Source: JBBSAT01 sp044223665 (GTDB lineage: Bacteria; Myxococcota_A; Polyangia; Polyangiales; Sandaracinaceae). Taken from it: DNA of 64,000 nt. The notes under the pieces were generated by a model. That model made no database searches and was not told the origin of the DNA. It was given only the letters and a program-made list of their open reading frames with translations. Position numbers and translations under genes: made by a program. Within the stretch, counting starts at the first letter, position 1, and each line of letters begins with the position of its first letter. Positions 52,560 through 60,586 of this stretch are shown here, one piece after another. The stretch is from positions 124,001 to 188,000 of the forward strand of contig JBGALT010000001.1 of NCBI GenBank assembly GCA_044223665.1, given 5' to 3'.

Positions 52560-52758
52560 CGGCCTCGCGGGCGGACACGAATCCGCGGGCGCCCGGCAGG
52601 CTGGGGGCCACGGCGGGGCCGGAGCGAGGTCTCGACGCGGCGCGCAGAGGAGACCGCCCCGCCGCGAACGGGCACCGCGTCCGCGCCTCGGAAGCGGAGG
52701 GCGCGCCGCGCACGAGGTCGAGCCCCGGCGCGTTCTGCGTTACCGTCGCGCCGTGCGG

Positions 52759-53454
52759 ATGCGGGTGCTCCGGTCGTCCTCGCTCCAGGGGAGCGCGGCT
52801 GCCCTCGCGGCGGCGCTGCTCGCGCTCGTCGTCCCCGCCGTCGCGCTCGCCGACGTGCCGCCGATCGCCGCGGGCAGCCCCTTCCATCGCGCGATCGAGA
52901 TCGAGTCGGACGACGCGGCGCACGTGCTCGTCGCGTACCCGGTGGACTGGAGCGGGGGACGCCCGGGGCGCATGCGCGTGGTCGCCAGCCCCGGCCGCGC
53001 GGTCGGTCTCGGGCGCGCGTGGTCGCGGCCCCGCATCTGGGCGCTGACGAGCGAGGAGCTCGCGACGCTCCCCGAGATGGAAGGCGAGGAGCTCGACGCA
53101 TGGATGAGCGCGTTCGCCGGACCGCGCAGCGACGAGGTCGCGACCGACGACGTCGGCGCGCTCCGGGTCGCCGGGGTGACCGACGTCTACGCGGCCCACG
53201 TCGAGGGGGATCGCGTGGTGCTGCGCCTGTTGCGGAGCGAGTACGAGCACCACAGCGGCAACGTCGAGGTGGTGGACGCGCTCGCCGACGGTTCCCGAGG
53301 CCTGCCGACCTCCAGCCCGATCGACGACGCCCGCGTGGCGGTCGGCTTCGTCCCGTTCTGCTGCTACCCGCTGCCTTGCTGCGGCCTGATCCTGATTGCG
53401 CCGTTCGTCTGGCGCGCGTGGAAGCGGCGCCGCGCGAGCCCCGCCTCGACGTAG
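52759..53454 (+). CDS. Secreted membrane-anchored protein, unknown
   Basis: The product is 231 residues from ATG 52759 (GTG 52753 possible). A signal peptide (LAAALLALVVPAVALA) precedes a periplasmic domain of about 165 residues with few landmarks (HVLVAYPVDWSGGRPGRMR, EVVDALADG). The C-terminus has one membrane helix with unusual Cys pairs (FVPFCCYPLPCCGLILIAP) and a basic end RAWKRRR, giving a periplasmic domain tied to the inner membrane. The Cys could be lipidated, bind metal or form disulfides. No family recognised. No partner genes are clear. Confidence 0.65.
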   Translation: MRVLRSSSLQGSAAALAAALLALVVPAVALADVPPIAAGSPFHRAIEIESDDAAHVLVAYPVDWSGGRPGRMRVVASPGRAVGLGRAWSRPRIWALTSEELATLPEMEGEELDAWMSAFAGPRSDEVATDDVGALRVAGVTDVYAAHVEGDRVVLRLLRSEYEHHSGNVEVVDALADGSRGLPTSSPIDDARVAVGFVPFCCYPLPCCGLILIAPFVWRAWKRRRASPAST

Positions 53455-53632
53455 CGGGCTCGACGCGCTGCGCGGCGGAGCCCGGGCGAGATCGCCCGCA
53501 GGCAGGGCGCCCGGCCGCAGCCGGGAAAGCGAGGGTGGGAGCGCGGCGCATCGCCTCCGAGCACCGCCGCGATCGGAGCCGGAAGCGGATGGGGCTGGCG
53601 CCACGGGCCCCGCCCGCGGTACGGTCCGCCCG

Positions 53633-54454
53633 ATGTTGGATCGGGAGCTCGTCGAGGCGGTCAAGCTCGCGCGCGAAGCGGGAGAGATCCTCCGCGAGAT
53701 CTACACGACCGATTTCGCGGTCCGCACGAAGGCGGAGAACGACCCCGTCACCGAGGCCGACACGCGGGTCAACACGTTCCTCGTCGGGCGCCTCCACGAC
53801 GCGTTCCCCAGCGACGCCATCGTCGCCGAAGAGGGAGCCGGCGAGGGGTCGTCGAGCGGCGCGGCGCGCTGCTGGTACGTCGACCCGCTCGACGGAACCA
53901 AGGAGTTCATCGCGAAGAACGGCGAGTTCTCGGTGATGATCGGGCTCGCGGTCGATGGCGAGGCCCGGCTCGGCGTCGTCTACCAGCCGACCACCGGCAA
54001 GCTCTACCGGGCGGTCGTCGGCGACGGCGCGTTCTACGAGCTCGGCGACAAGACCTACCAGCTGAAGGTCAGCGACATCGCCGACCCGTCGAAGCTCAAG
54101 CTCGTCGTCTCGCGCTCGCACCGCCCGGAGGCGACCGACGAGCTGAAGAGCGCGCTCGGCATCACGAGCGAGGTCCCCTGCGGCTCGGTCGGCCTCAAGG
54201 TCGGCTTGATCGGCGAGCGCGCGGCCGACCTCTACGTTCATTTCTCGGACAAGACGCACGCCTGGGACGCCTGCGCGCCCGACGCGATCCTGCGCGGCGC
54301 GGGCGGCGCGTTCGTCGACCTGACGGGTCGCTCGATCGAGTACACGGGCGCCGACGTGCAGAACCGCAAGGGCCTGCTCGCGACGAACCGCAAGAGCTAC
54401 GAGAAGGTGCTCGCAGTCGTCGGCGACCTCCTCGCCAAGCACCCGAACGGCTGA
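53633..54454 (+). CDS. Inositol monophosphatase-family phosphatase (CysQ/3',5'-bisphosphate nucleotidase type)
   Basis: The product is 273 residues from ATG 53633. Family motifs are AIVAEEGAGE (metal Glu), WYVDPLDGTKEFIAKNG (metal-binding DPLDGT) and HAWDACAPDAILRGAGG. The sequence order and length match the CysQ-like branch, which removes the 3' phosphate of PAP made during sulfate assimilation, but inositol phosphatase activity cannot be excluded. Cytosolic. It stands with its own start after a 180-bp gap and ends ten bases before a convergent gene. Confidence 0.88.
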   Translation: MLDRELVEAVKLAREAGEILREIYTTDFAVRTKAENDPVTEADTRVNTFLVGRLHDAFPSDAIVAEEGAGEGSSSGAARCWYVDPLDGTKEFIAKNGEFSVMIGLAVDGEARLGVVYQPTTGKLYRAVVGDGAFYELGDKTYQLKVSDIADPSKLKLVVSRSHRPEATDELKSALGITSEVPCGSVGLKVGLIGERAADLYVHFSDKTHAWDACAPDAILRGAGGAFVDLTGRSIEYTGADVQNRKGLLATNRKSYEKVLAVVGDLLAKHPNG

Positions 54455-54464
54455 CCAGCGAGGA

Positions 54465-55502
54465 TCAGACCGTGACGAGCGCCGCGGCGAGCGCCGTCGC
54501 GAGCAGCGTCCCGTAGCCGACGAGGTCCACGAGCGCGCCGCGAACGCGCTCGAAGCGGAGCACGCGGTCGTCGCGGGTCTCGAGGTACGTGGCCGCGAGC
54601 GGCGCCTCCACCGATCGGTACGTGGCTCCCTTGGCGTCGGGAGCGACGACGACCGCCGCGAGCAGGCCTCGCCGCTGCGTCAGGAGCGCATCGGGATGCG
54701 CGGCCGTCGCCACGTCGAGGAGCACGCGCGAGCCGTCGAGGCGCCGCGCGCGCAGGCGACCGCGCTCCTCGGCGTCGATCACCAGCATCTCGCGCGGGGC
54801 GGGACGCGCGAACGCGCCGCGCAGTCGGGCCAGCGCCACGAGGACCAGCGCCGCGCACGTCAGAGCCACCGCGAGCGCGAGCGTGCTGGGCGCGTGTGGC
54901 GCCCACGCGAGCGCCGCGAGCACGCCCAGCGAGGCCACCACCGCCCACGCGTCGGGCGGCGTCGCTCGCTCGCGCACGCAGTGCGGAGTCGTTCCCAGCG
55001 CGTGACGACGAGCGGCCTCGCGCAGCCGCTCGAACGCAGGGCCCTCGAGCCAGCGCTTGCCCTCGACCCAGCCACATCCGCGCAGCGCGCCGGTGACCAC
55101 GGTGATGCGGCGGCCGGCGCGATCGGAGATCTGGAGCAGCGTCGCGTGCCCCGGCCCACGACCCACGCGCGTGTGGACGACCGCGTCGCGCCACGCGAGC
55201 GCCGTGAGCACCCGCCCGCCGGCGAGCAGCGTCACGTGCTCGTCGTTCCAGCGGATCGTCGCATCGAGTGTCGACGAAGGAAGAGCAGCGCGGGCGTGCC
55301 ATCGCCGCGCTCCCGTGGCCGCGATCAGCACGCCGCGGGGGAAGTCGCTCTCGATCGCCACGAGCAGCGGCTGGAGCACACCGAGCGTCCAGCACGCCCC
55401 GAGCGCGACGCCGGCCACGACGCGCCACGCGACGCCCATCGGCACGAGCGCGAGAGAGGCCTCCCGGCGGGGAGCTTCCGCCCGGCCCTCGTGCCGCCGC
55501 AT
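54465..55502 (-). CDS. Membrane protein of unknown function
   Basis: The product is 345 residues from ATG 55502. Hydrophobic segments lie near residues 25-45 (VVAGVALGACWTLGVLQPLLV), 190-250 (VASLGVLAALAWAP, ALAVALTCAALVLVALARL) and the C-terminus (LVDLVGYGTLLATALAAALVTV). The loops hold beta-like strands. There is no catalytic motif and I recognise no family. It is divergent from the Ser/Thr kinase gene with a 78-bp gap, so the two may share a control region. Confidence 0.68.
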   Translation of the reverse strand: MRRHEGRAEAPRREASLALVPMGVAWRVVAGVALGACWTLGVLQPLLVAIESDFPRGVLIAATGARRWHARAALPSSTLDATIRWNDEHVTLLAGGRVLTALAWRDAVVHTRVGRGPGHATLLQISDRAGRRITVVTGALRGCGWVEGKRWLEGPAFERLREAARRHALGTTPHCVRERATPPDAWAVVASLGVLAALAWAPHAPSTLALAVALTCAALVLVALARLRGAFARPAPREMLVIDAEERGRLRARRLDGSRVLLDVATAAHPDALLTQRRGLLAAVVVAPDAKGATYRSVEAPLAATYLETRDDRVLRFERVRGALVDLVGYGTLLATALAAALVTV

Positions 55503-55579
55503 CGCCACCGTCCGGGTCACCTCGACAGGATGAACCAAAAGCGCCCCGGGCGCCTTGGGCGTTGGCGTACGATGCGGAC

Positions 55580-56509
55580 GTGGTCGACTCCCCCTCCGGC
55601 CAGACCGCCCCGCTCTGGACGCTCCGCGATCCGGCCGGTGCACCGCTGCACGAGGATCCGAGCCGCGGAAAGCGCGTCCCCGAAGGAACGCTCGTGGCCG
55701 GGAAATACCGCGTGGGACCGGTGATCGGCCGCGGCGCCTACAGCACCGTCTACGGGGCCACCCAGGAGCCGATGGGGCGCGAGGTCGCGCTGAAGGTGGC
55801 GGGCGGCGCCACGGACGACCCGGTCCTGCGTGCCCGCTTCGCCCGCGAGGCTCGCTTCCTCGCGGCGATCGACCACCCCAACGTCGTGCGCGTCTACGAG
55901 CTCGGGTGGCTCGAGTCGGGCCCGGCCGCGATCGCGATGGAGCGCCTCGTCGGCGAGACGCTGCAGCAGCGTCTGGACCAGGTCGGTCCGATGACCGCGG
56001 CGGCGGCGATCCCGATCCTGCGGCACGTGCTCGACGCGCTCATCGAGGTCCACGGGCGCGCGTTCGTGCACCGCGATCTGAAGCCGGCCAACGTCATGCT
56101 GACCGGGCCGCGTCACGCGCCGATCCCCAAGCTGCTCGACTTCGGGATCGGCAAGGACCTCGCCGACCACCAGCGCCTCACGGCGAGCGGGAAGTTCGTC
56201 GGGACGCCGGCCTACCTCGCGCCCGAGCAGATGAAGCCCAAGCACGCCGTCGACGCGCGCGCCGACCTCTACACGGTGGGTGTGCTGCTCTTCCAGATGC
56301 TGACCGGACGACTCCCCTTCACCGGCAACGGCGTGCGCGTGATCATGGCCGTGGTCGGAGAGCCGGCACCGCGTCTGTCGACGATCCGGAGCGACGTCGC
56401 GCCCGCGCTCGACGCGCTCGTCGACAAGGCGCTCGCGAAGGCGCCCGAGGAGCGGTTCCAGTCGGCCGAAGAGATGAGCGCCGCGCTGGCCGCGCTGGCC
56501 GACGGCTGA
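55580..56509 (+). CDS. Hanks-type Ser/Thr protein kinase
   Basis: The product is 309 residues from GTG 55580. The full kinase core is present: glycine loop VIGRGAYSTVYGATQ, Lys in VALKVAG, catalytic loop FVHRDLKPANVML near residue 163, DFGIGKDL with metal Asp, GTPAYLAPEQM and the Arg in the final helix region. There is no membrane helix and no extra sensor domain, so it is a soluble kinase. Its start region (PSGQTAPLWTLRDPAG) is short and disordered. Such kinases phosphorylate Thr sites read by FHA proteins like that at 17.5 kb. Confidence 0.94.
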   Translation: MVDSPSGQTAPLWTLRDPAGAPLHEDPSRGKRVPEGTLVAGKYRVGPVIGRGAYSTVYGATQEPMGREVALKVAGGATDDPVLRARFAREARFLAAIDHPNVVRVYELGWLESGPAAIAMERLVGETLQQRLDQVGPMTAAAAIPILRHVLDALIEVHGRAFVHRDLKPANVMLTGPRHAPIPKLLDFGIGKDLADHQRLTASGKFVGTPAYLAPEQMKPKHAVDARADLYTVGVLLFQMLTGRLPFTGNGVRVIMAVVGEPAPRLSTIRSDVAPALDALVDKALAKAPEERFQSAEEMSAALAALADG

Positions 56510-56595
56510 AGCGCGCTCGTCGGGTGGCGACCACGGCCGTCGCGACGGTGGACCAGGCGCGTGGCGAGCCTCCGGGCGCGTGCCACACTCCCCGC

Positions 56596-57093
56596 GTGCC
56601 CGCCCGCCTCGCGCTCGCTTCGCTCGCCATCGCGCTGACGGCGCTCGTCGCCACCACGGCCGCGCAGACGGGGGACGTCCCTGCCGAGCGCGGAGAGACG
56701 CCGCGCCCCTACCACGAAGGCGAGGACGGGCACGGGCCCGTCGCGCGCGCGGTGCGGCAGAGCCGCGGCGATCACCGCACCGTCGTCGTGATGTTCGGCG
56801 GCAACTGGTGCATCTGGTGCCGGCGCCTCGACTATTCGCTGACGCACGACGCGGTGCTCGCCCCGATCGTGCAGCAGAGCTTCCGCTTCGTGCACGTGGA
56901 CTCGCGAGCGAACCGCGCGCTCGACGAGGAGCTGGGGCACCCGACGTCGCACGGCGTGCCGGTGCTCGTCGTGCTCGACGAGAGCGGGCACCCGGTCTTC
57001 ACCCAGGACACGGGGCTGCTCGAGCTGGGCGAGGGTCATAGCCGCACGCGCGTCGAGGCGTTCCTTCGTCGCTTCGCGCCGGCCCCGCGCTGA
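56596..57093 (+). CDS. Secreted thioredoxin-fold protein
   Basis: The product is 165 residues from GTG 56596. A signal peptide (LALASLAIALTALVATTAA) leads to a thioredoxin-like domain with VVVMFGGNWCIWCRRLD (active-site C-x-x-C near residue 72) and VPVLVVLDESGHPVF with the cis-Pro loop. It resembles thioredoxin_7 type proteins that fold or reduce disulfides in the periplasm, which suits a cell full of Cys-rich lipoproteins. No partner DsbD-like gene is visible. Confidence 0.87.
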   Translation: MPARLALASLAIALTALVATTAAQTGDVPAERGETPRPYHEGEDGHGPVARAVRQSRGDHRTVVVMFGGNWCIWCRRLDYSLTHDAVLAPIVQQSFRFVHVDSRANRALDEELGHPTSHGVPVLVVLDESGHPVFTQDTGLLELGEGHSRTRVEAFLRRFAPAPR

Positions 57094-57222
57094 CGCACGC
57101 CGATCCCGTCGATCGAGGCGAGCCGAGACCCACGCGATCGAGCGTCGCGTCGGCGCCGTGGAAGTCGCGCGCCGTCGGGCGATGGTTGACAGCGCCCTCC
57201 CCCGAACCGACCCTCCGCGGTG

Positions 57223-58056
57223 ATGGGCGGACGACGCATCTCCTCGAGGCGGATGGCGTGCTTGCTCGCCGCGCTCGTCGCGGGAGCCTGCGGCGCCGCC
57301 TCGCCGAGCACGTCGACGACGAACGGGGCCGCGACGAGCGCAGCGCCGGCGGGCGACACCGCGGCGCCCTCCGGAGCCGAAGCGCACTCTCCGTGGGTCG
57401 GTACGTTCGGGGCGATGTCGTCGGACGAGGCGCACACGCGTCTGGTCGCGCACGAGGGCGAGCGAGGATGGACCGCGTCACTCGACTCGTACGCGCTCCA
57501 GGTGGAGTGCGACTACACCGAGGTCGCGGGCTCGCGCACCGCGAGCACGATCCGGGCTCACTGGGTCTGCCGATCGGTCCAGGACGAAGAAGTCGTGAGC
57601 GCGGAGGGCGTCACGACGCTGACCTTGCAGCCGAACGGACATCTGACGGGCGACTTCGGCGCCGGAACCTTGGACCTCGCGCCGCCCGTGCCGCCGAGCG
57701 CACCGTTCGCGCTCGAGCGCTTCGCCGGTCGGTGGTACGGCAGCGCCGTCCTCGCCGACGAAGAGATCGGCGCGACGCTGCGCGTGGAGAACGGAGCGCT
57801 CGTGGGCACGGCCGAGGCCTCGTTCTCGGACCGCGTCGAGTGCACCATCGCCGAGCGGCCGAGCGGGCACGACCGTGGCCGCGTGCAGGTGCACGTGGCC
57901 TGCGTCTGCGAGTACGAGCACGCCTACGACTTCGAGCGCGACTGCGCCCTCGAGCTGTTGGGCGACGTCCCGGGCATCGCGTCGGCGGACTGCTTCGACG
58001 ACCACGTCGAGCTCAGGCCCGAGAGCGCGGACGCGCCGGCGCCCGTCGTCGACTGA
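57223..58056 (+). CDS. Lipoprotein of unknown function
   Basis: The product is 277 residues from ATG 57223, after a TTGACA-like hexamer at 57186-57191 with no good -10. The signal ends in lipobox LVAGACG. The Ser/Thr/Ala-rich linker (SPSTSTTNGAATSAAP) is followed by two similar beta domains, each starting near PWVGTFGAMSSD and FAGRWYGSAVLAD, about 100 residues apart, suggesting an internal duplication of a GTxxG / GRWYG-type domain. Cys residues cluster near the end. No catalytic motif seen. Confidence 0.72.
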   Translation: MGGRRISSRRMACLLAALVAGACGAASPSTSTTNGAATSAAPAGDTAAPSGAEAHSPWVGTFGAMSSDEAHTRLVAHEGERGWTASLDSYALQVECDYTEVAGSRTASTIRAHWVCRSVQDEEVVSAEGVTTLTLQPNGHLTGDFGAGTLDLAPPVPPSAPFALERFAGRWYGSAVLADEEIGATLRVENGALVGTAEASFSDRVECTIAERPSGHDRGRVQVHVACVCEYEHAYDFERDCALELLGDVPGIASADCFDDHVELRPESADAPAPVVD

Positions 58057-58134
58057 CGCTCGCGGAAGCGCGCCCCGATGCCCGAGCACATCGGCGGCGC
58101 GTCGCGTCTCGCGACGTTGCTGGGACGCCGCCGA

Positions 58135-58554
58135 TCAGGCACGCAGGCGCGGCTTGGCGACCATCGAGCGCAGCCAAGGCAAGGGCTCGCGCCGGCTCGC
58201 CTCGAGCCACGCGAGCCCCGTCGACACGTCCGGGACGAAGCGAATCTCGTACGCCTGTCTCGGCGAGAGCCACTGGATCGCCTGGAGCGCGCCGCGCAGG
58301 AACGCGTTGGAGGTGACGAGCGCGAGGTAGGGCCGATAGGTCGGCTGACCGCTGCGCTGCGCGAGCTCGGCGCGCTGCTTCGCGGTCGGGGCGAAGTCGA
58401 CGACGTGCATCAGGACGGCCGGCCGGGGCCCCTCGGCCCACGTCGCGACGCGGCTCATGTCCGCGAGATGCTCGGCCCACTGGCAGGGCGAGAGGGGCCC
58501 GGCGACGTGCCAGTAGGCCACCGCGTGCGCGGCGTCGTGATCGGCCCAGTACAT
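58135..58554 (-). CDS. Hypothetical protein, SpoIIAA/STAS-like
   Basis: The product is 139 residues from ATG 58554. The first part VAYWHVAGPLSPCQWAEHLADMSRV and PAVLMHVVDFAPTAKQRAELA read as the alternating strands and helices of a small STAS/SpoIIAA-like domain (first block cited by its ends VAYWHVAGPL and WAEHLADM). There is no signal or membrane part. It lies divergent from the alpha/beta hydrolase gene, with about 100 bases between the starts. Function unknown; the fold suggestion is weak. Confidence 0.6.
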   Translation of the reverse strand: MYWADHDAAHAVAYWHVAGPLSPCQWAEHLADMSRVATWAEGPRPAVLMHVVDFAPTAKQRAELAQRSGQPTYRPYLALVTSNAFLRGALQAIQWLSPRQAYEIRFVPDVSTGLAWLEASRREPLPWLRSMVAKPRLRA

Positions 58555-58657
58555 CGACCCGTCCGTCGTACGAAATGCGGCCGATCTTGAGCGTGCTTGA
58601 CCTCCGACGTCATGGAAGGACCGGGCCGCCTGCCTCAAGCCGAGGCAGGAGGTGGAG

Positions 58658-59542
58658 ATGACGCCGACGCAGGGAGACACGAGGTGGATCGAGACGTCGC
58701 GAGGGCCCATCGAGGTCACGAGCGCAGGGCCGCCGGAAGGGAGCGTGCTCTTGTTCGTTCACGGGGCGCTCGTCGCGGGCGACGTGTGGGGCCCGCTCGT
58801 GCGGGATCTTTCGCGCAGCCATCGCTGTCACGTGCCGACGTTGCCGCTCGGCTCGCACACACGCCCGATGCGGGCCGATGCCGCGCTCGCGCCCGCCGAC
58901 GTCGCCGACCTGGTCGTCGAGATCGCCGACGCGCTCGCGCTGGGCCCGCTCACGATCGTGGCGAACGACTCGGGCGGCGCGATCTCGCAGCTCGTCGCCG
59001 TCCGACACCGCGCGCGGGTCCGCGGCCTGGTGCTCACCAACTGCGATGCGCTCGAGGTGTTCCCGCCACGCGCGTTCGCGTACTTGAAGACCGTGAGCAC
59101 GAGGCCGTGGCTCGCGGCGGCGATGCTGCGCGCGCTCGCCGCCATGCCGGTGCTCGGCCTGACGCCGACGGCGTGGGGCGGCCTCGCGCGCGGCCTGACG
59201 AGCGCGGACGTGCGGCGTTGGGCGCTGCCGGGCGCGCGCGAGCCGGGCGTGCGCGCCGACCTCGCGAAGTTCATGCGGGGCGTCGACCCCGCGCTGACGA
59301 TCGGCGCGGCCGCGCAGCTCGCCGAGCGGCCGGTGCCGATCGAGCTCGTCTGGGGCGAGGCCGACCCCTTCTTCCGGCGCAGCCTCGCCGAGCGCCTCGC
59401 CGCGAGAGTGCCCGGCGCGCGGGCGCGCTTCGTCCCTGGCGCACGGACCTACGTGATGCTCGACGCGCCCGAGGCCGTCGCGCGGTGCGTTCGTGCGCTC
59501 GACGAGCGACTGGGCTCGGGCGTGGCAGTGCGCGCGTCGTGA
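58658..59542 (+). CDS. Alpha/beta hydrolase, DSGG-elbow type
   Basis: The product is 294 residues from ATG 58658, with AGGAGG five bases upstream. The oxyanion loop SVLLFVHGALVAGDVWGP and elbow TIVANDSGGAISQL near residues 105-118 show an Asn-Asp-Ser-Gly-Gly elbow instead of Gly-x-Ser-x-Gly. The acid lies in ELVWGEADPFF. At the expected His site the sequence reads VPGARTYVMLDAPEAV, with no His, so the triad is incomplete in the usual sense; the Asp of the elbow may be the nucleophile. No signal peptide. Its TGA touches the stop of the convergent gene (TGATCA). Confidence 0.8.
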   Translation: MTPTQGDTRWIETSRGPIEVTSAGPPEGSVLLFVHGALVAGDVWGPLVRDLSRSHRCHVPTLPLGSHTRPMRADAALAPADVADLVVEIADALALGPLTIVANDSGGAISQLVAVRHRARVRGLVLTNCDALEVFPPRAFAYLKTVSTRPWLAAAMLRALAAMPVLGLTPTAWGGLARGLTSADVRRWALPGAREPGVRADLAKFMRGVDPALTIGAAAQLAERPVPIELVWGEADPFFRRSLAERLAARVPGARARFVPGARTYVMLDAPEAVARCVRALDERLGSGVAVRAS

Positions 59543-60586
59543 TCACGGGTCGTCGAAGCGACCGGACACACCCACCTGCGCGGCGGCGAGGGCGCGCTCG
59601 GCGCCGAGGAAGGGCCAGAGAACGCTCAGGTCGATGCCGATGCGATCGCCGAGACCGAGGCGCGCGCCACCCGAGAGCGCCACGAAGTCGAGGCCGTCGC
59701 GGTAGCCGAAGCCCGTCTGCACCTCGAGCTGGAACGAGAGCCACTCGTAGGGGATCCAGTCCGCGCCGCCCATCGCGCGCACGCCGCCGCGCGGCAGCAC
59801 CGGCGCGATGCCCGAGACCCCGATCGAGCCGAGCACCGAGAGGGCGGCGTGCAGCCGCAGGTTCGGGTGCGCGTTCCACTCGCCCGTGGTCCCCAGCTCG
59901 AGCGCGAGCGGCTGGCTGTTCCGATCGAGCCCGCTGGTCGTCGGCAGCACGACGCGCCCCCACAGCACCCAGCGTCGCTCGGTGTCCGCCGCGAGGCGGG
60001 CCGAGCTGCCGAGCGTCAGGTAGCCGGTGCCCAGATAGCTGGAGCTCACGGCGGAGATCAGGCTCTGGTAGCGGAGCGCCTCGAAGGTGCCCCAGATCTC
60101 GACGAGGTCGTCGATGTTCACGCTTCCCGCGAGGCGGCCCCCGACGCGGATGTTCCCGTAGAAGTTGGCGGGCTCGGCGATGAGGTAGGCGTCGCCCGCG
60201 AGCGCGACCTCGGTGCGGAAGCAGGCACGCCGCGGCACGCCGAGCATGCCGTCGAGGAGCGGCGCGCTGCTCGGGCCGAGCTGGCGCGAGGTCCGCGGGC
60301 ACGCGGTGGGCGGCGCCGGGGCGACCTCGCTCTCGGCCTCGGGCTCGACCTCGCTCTCGGCGTCGACATCGACTCCGCCGACGTCGTGCTCCACTTCCGG
60401 CTCGACCTCGCCCTCGGTCGCGCGATCGGCGCTGGCCTCGCTCGTGGTCGCAGGCTCGGCCTCGCTCGCCGCGCTCGTGTCGCTCGCGACCGCCGGCGGG
60501 CTCGGGCTCTCGCTCGCCTCTTGCGCCTGCGCCATCGGCGCGAGCAGCCACACGGCGAGGAGGGCGCCCCACGTCGTGCGGGTCAC
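59543..60586 (-). CDS. Secreted outer-membrane-like beta-barrel protein
   Basis: The product is 347 residues from GTG 60586, with GGAGG eight bases upstream and an overlap with the CehA-type gene stop (GTGA). Signal peptide WGALLAVWLLAPMAQA. A long acidic, Glu/Ala/Ser-rich linker follows (EVEPEAESEVAPAP), then alternating strands with aromatic ends (DAYLIAEPANFYGNIRV, LGTGYLTLGSSARLA, WLSFQLEVQTGFGYRD), like an outer membrane beta-barrel. Transport or structural role not known. It is co-transcribed with the large PHP protein. Confidence 0.72.
   Translation of the reverse strand: MTRTTWGALLAVWLLAPMAQAQEASESPSPPAVASDTSAASEAEPATTSEASADRATEGEVEPEVEHDVGGVDVDAESEVEPEAESEVAPAPPTACPRTSRQLGPSSAPLLDGMLGVPRRACFRTEVALAGDAYLIAEPANFYGNIRVGGRLAGSVNIDDLVEIWGTFEALRYQSLISAVSSSYLGTGYLTLGSSARLAADTERRWVLWGRVVLPTTSGLDRNSQPLALELGTTGEWNAHPNLRLHAALSVLGSIGVSGIAPVLPRGGVRAMGGADWIPYEWLSFQLEVQTGFGYRDGLDFVALSGGARLGLGDRIGIDLSVLWPFLGAERALAAAQVGVSGRFDDP

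Noticed and set aside
57186..57191. TTGACA as a -35 promoter element
   Set aside because: The matching position for -10 reads GACCCT, far from consensus; one hexamer alone is not enough.
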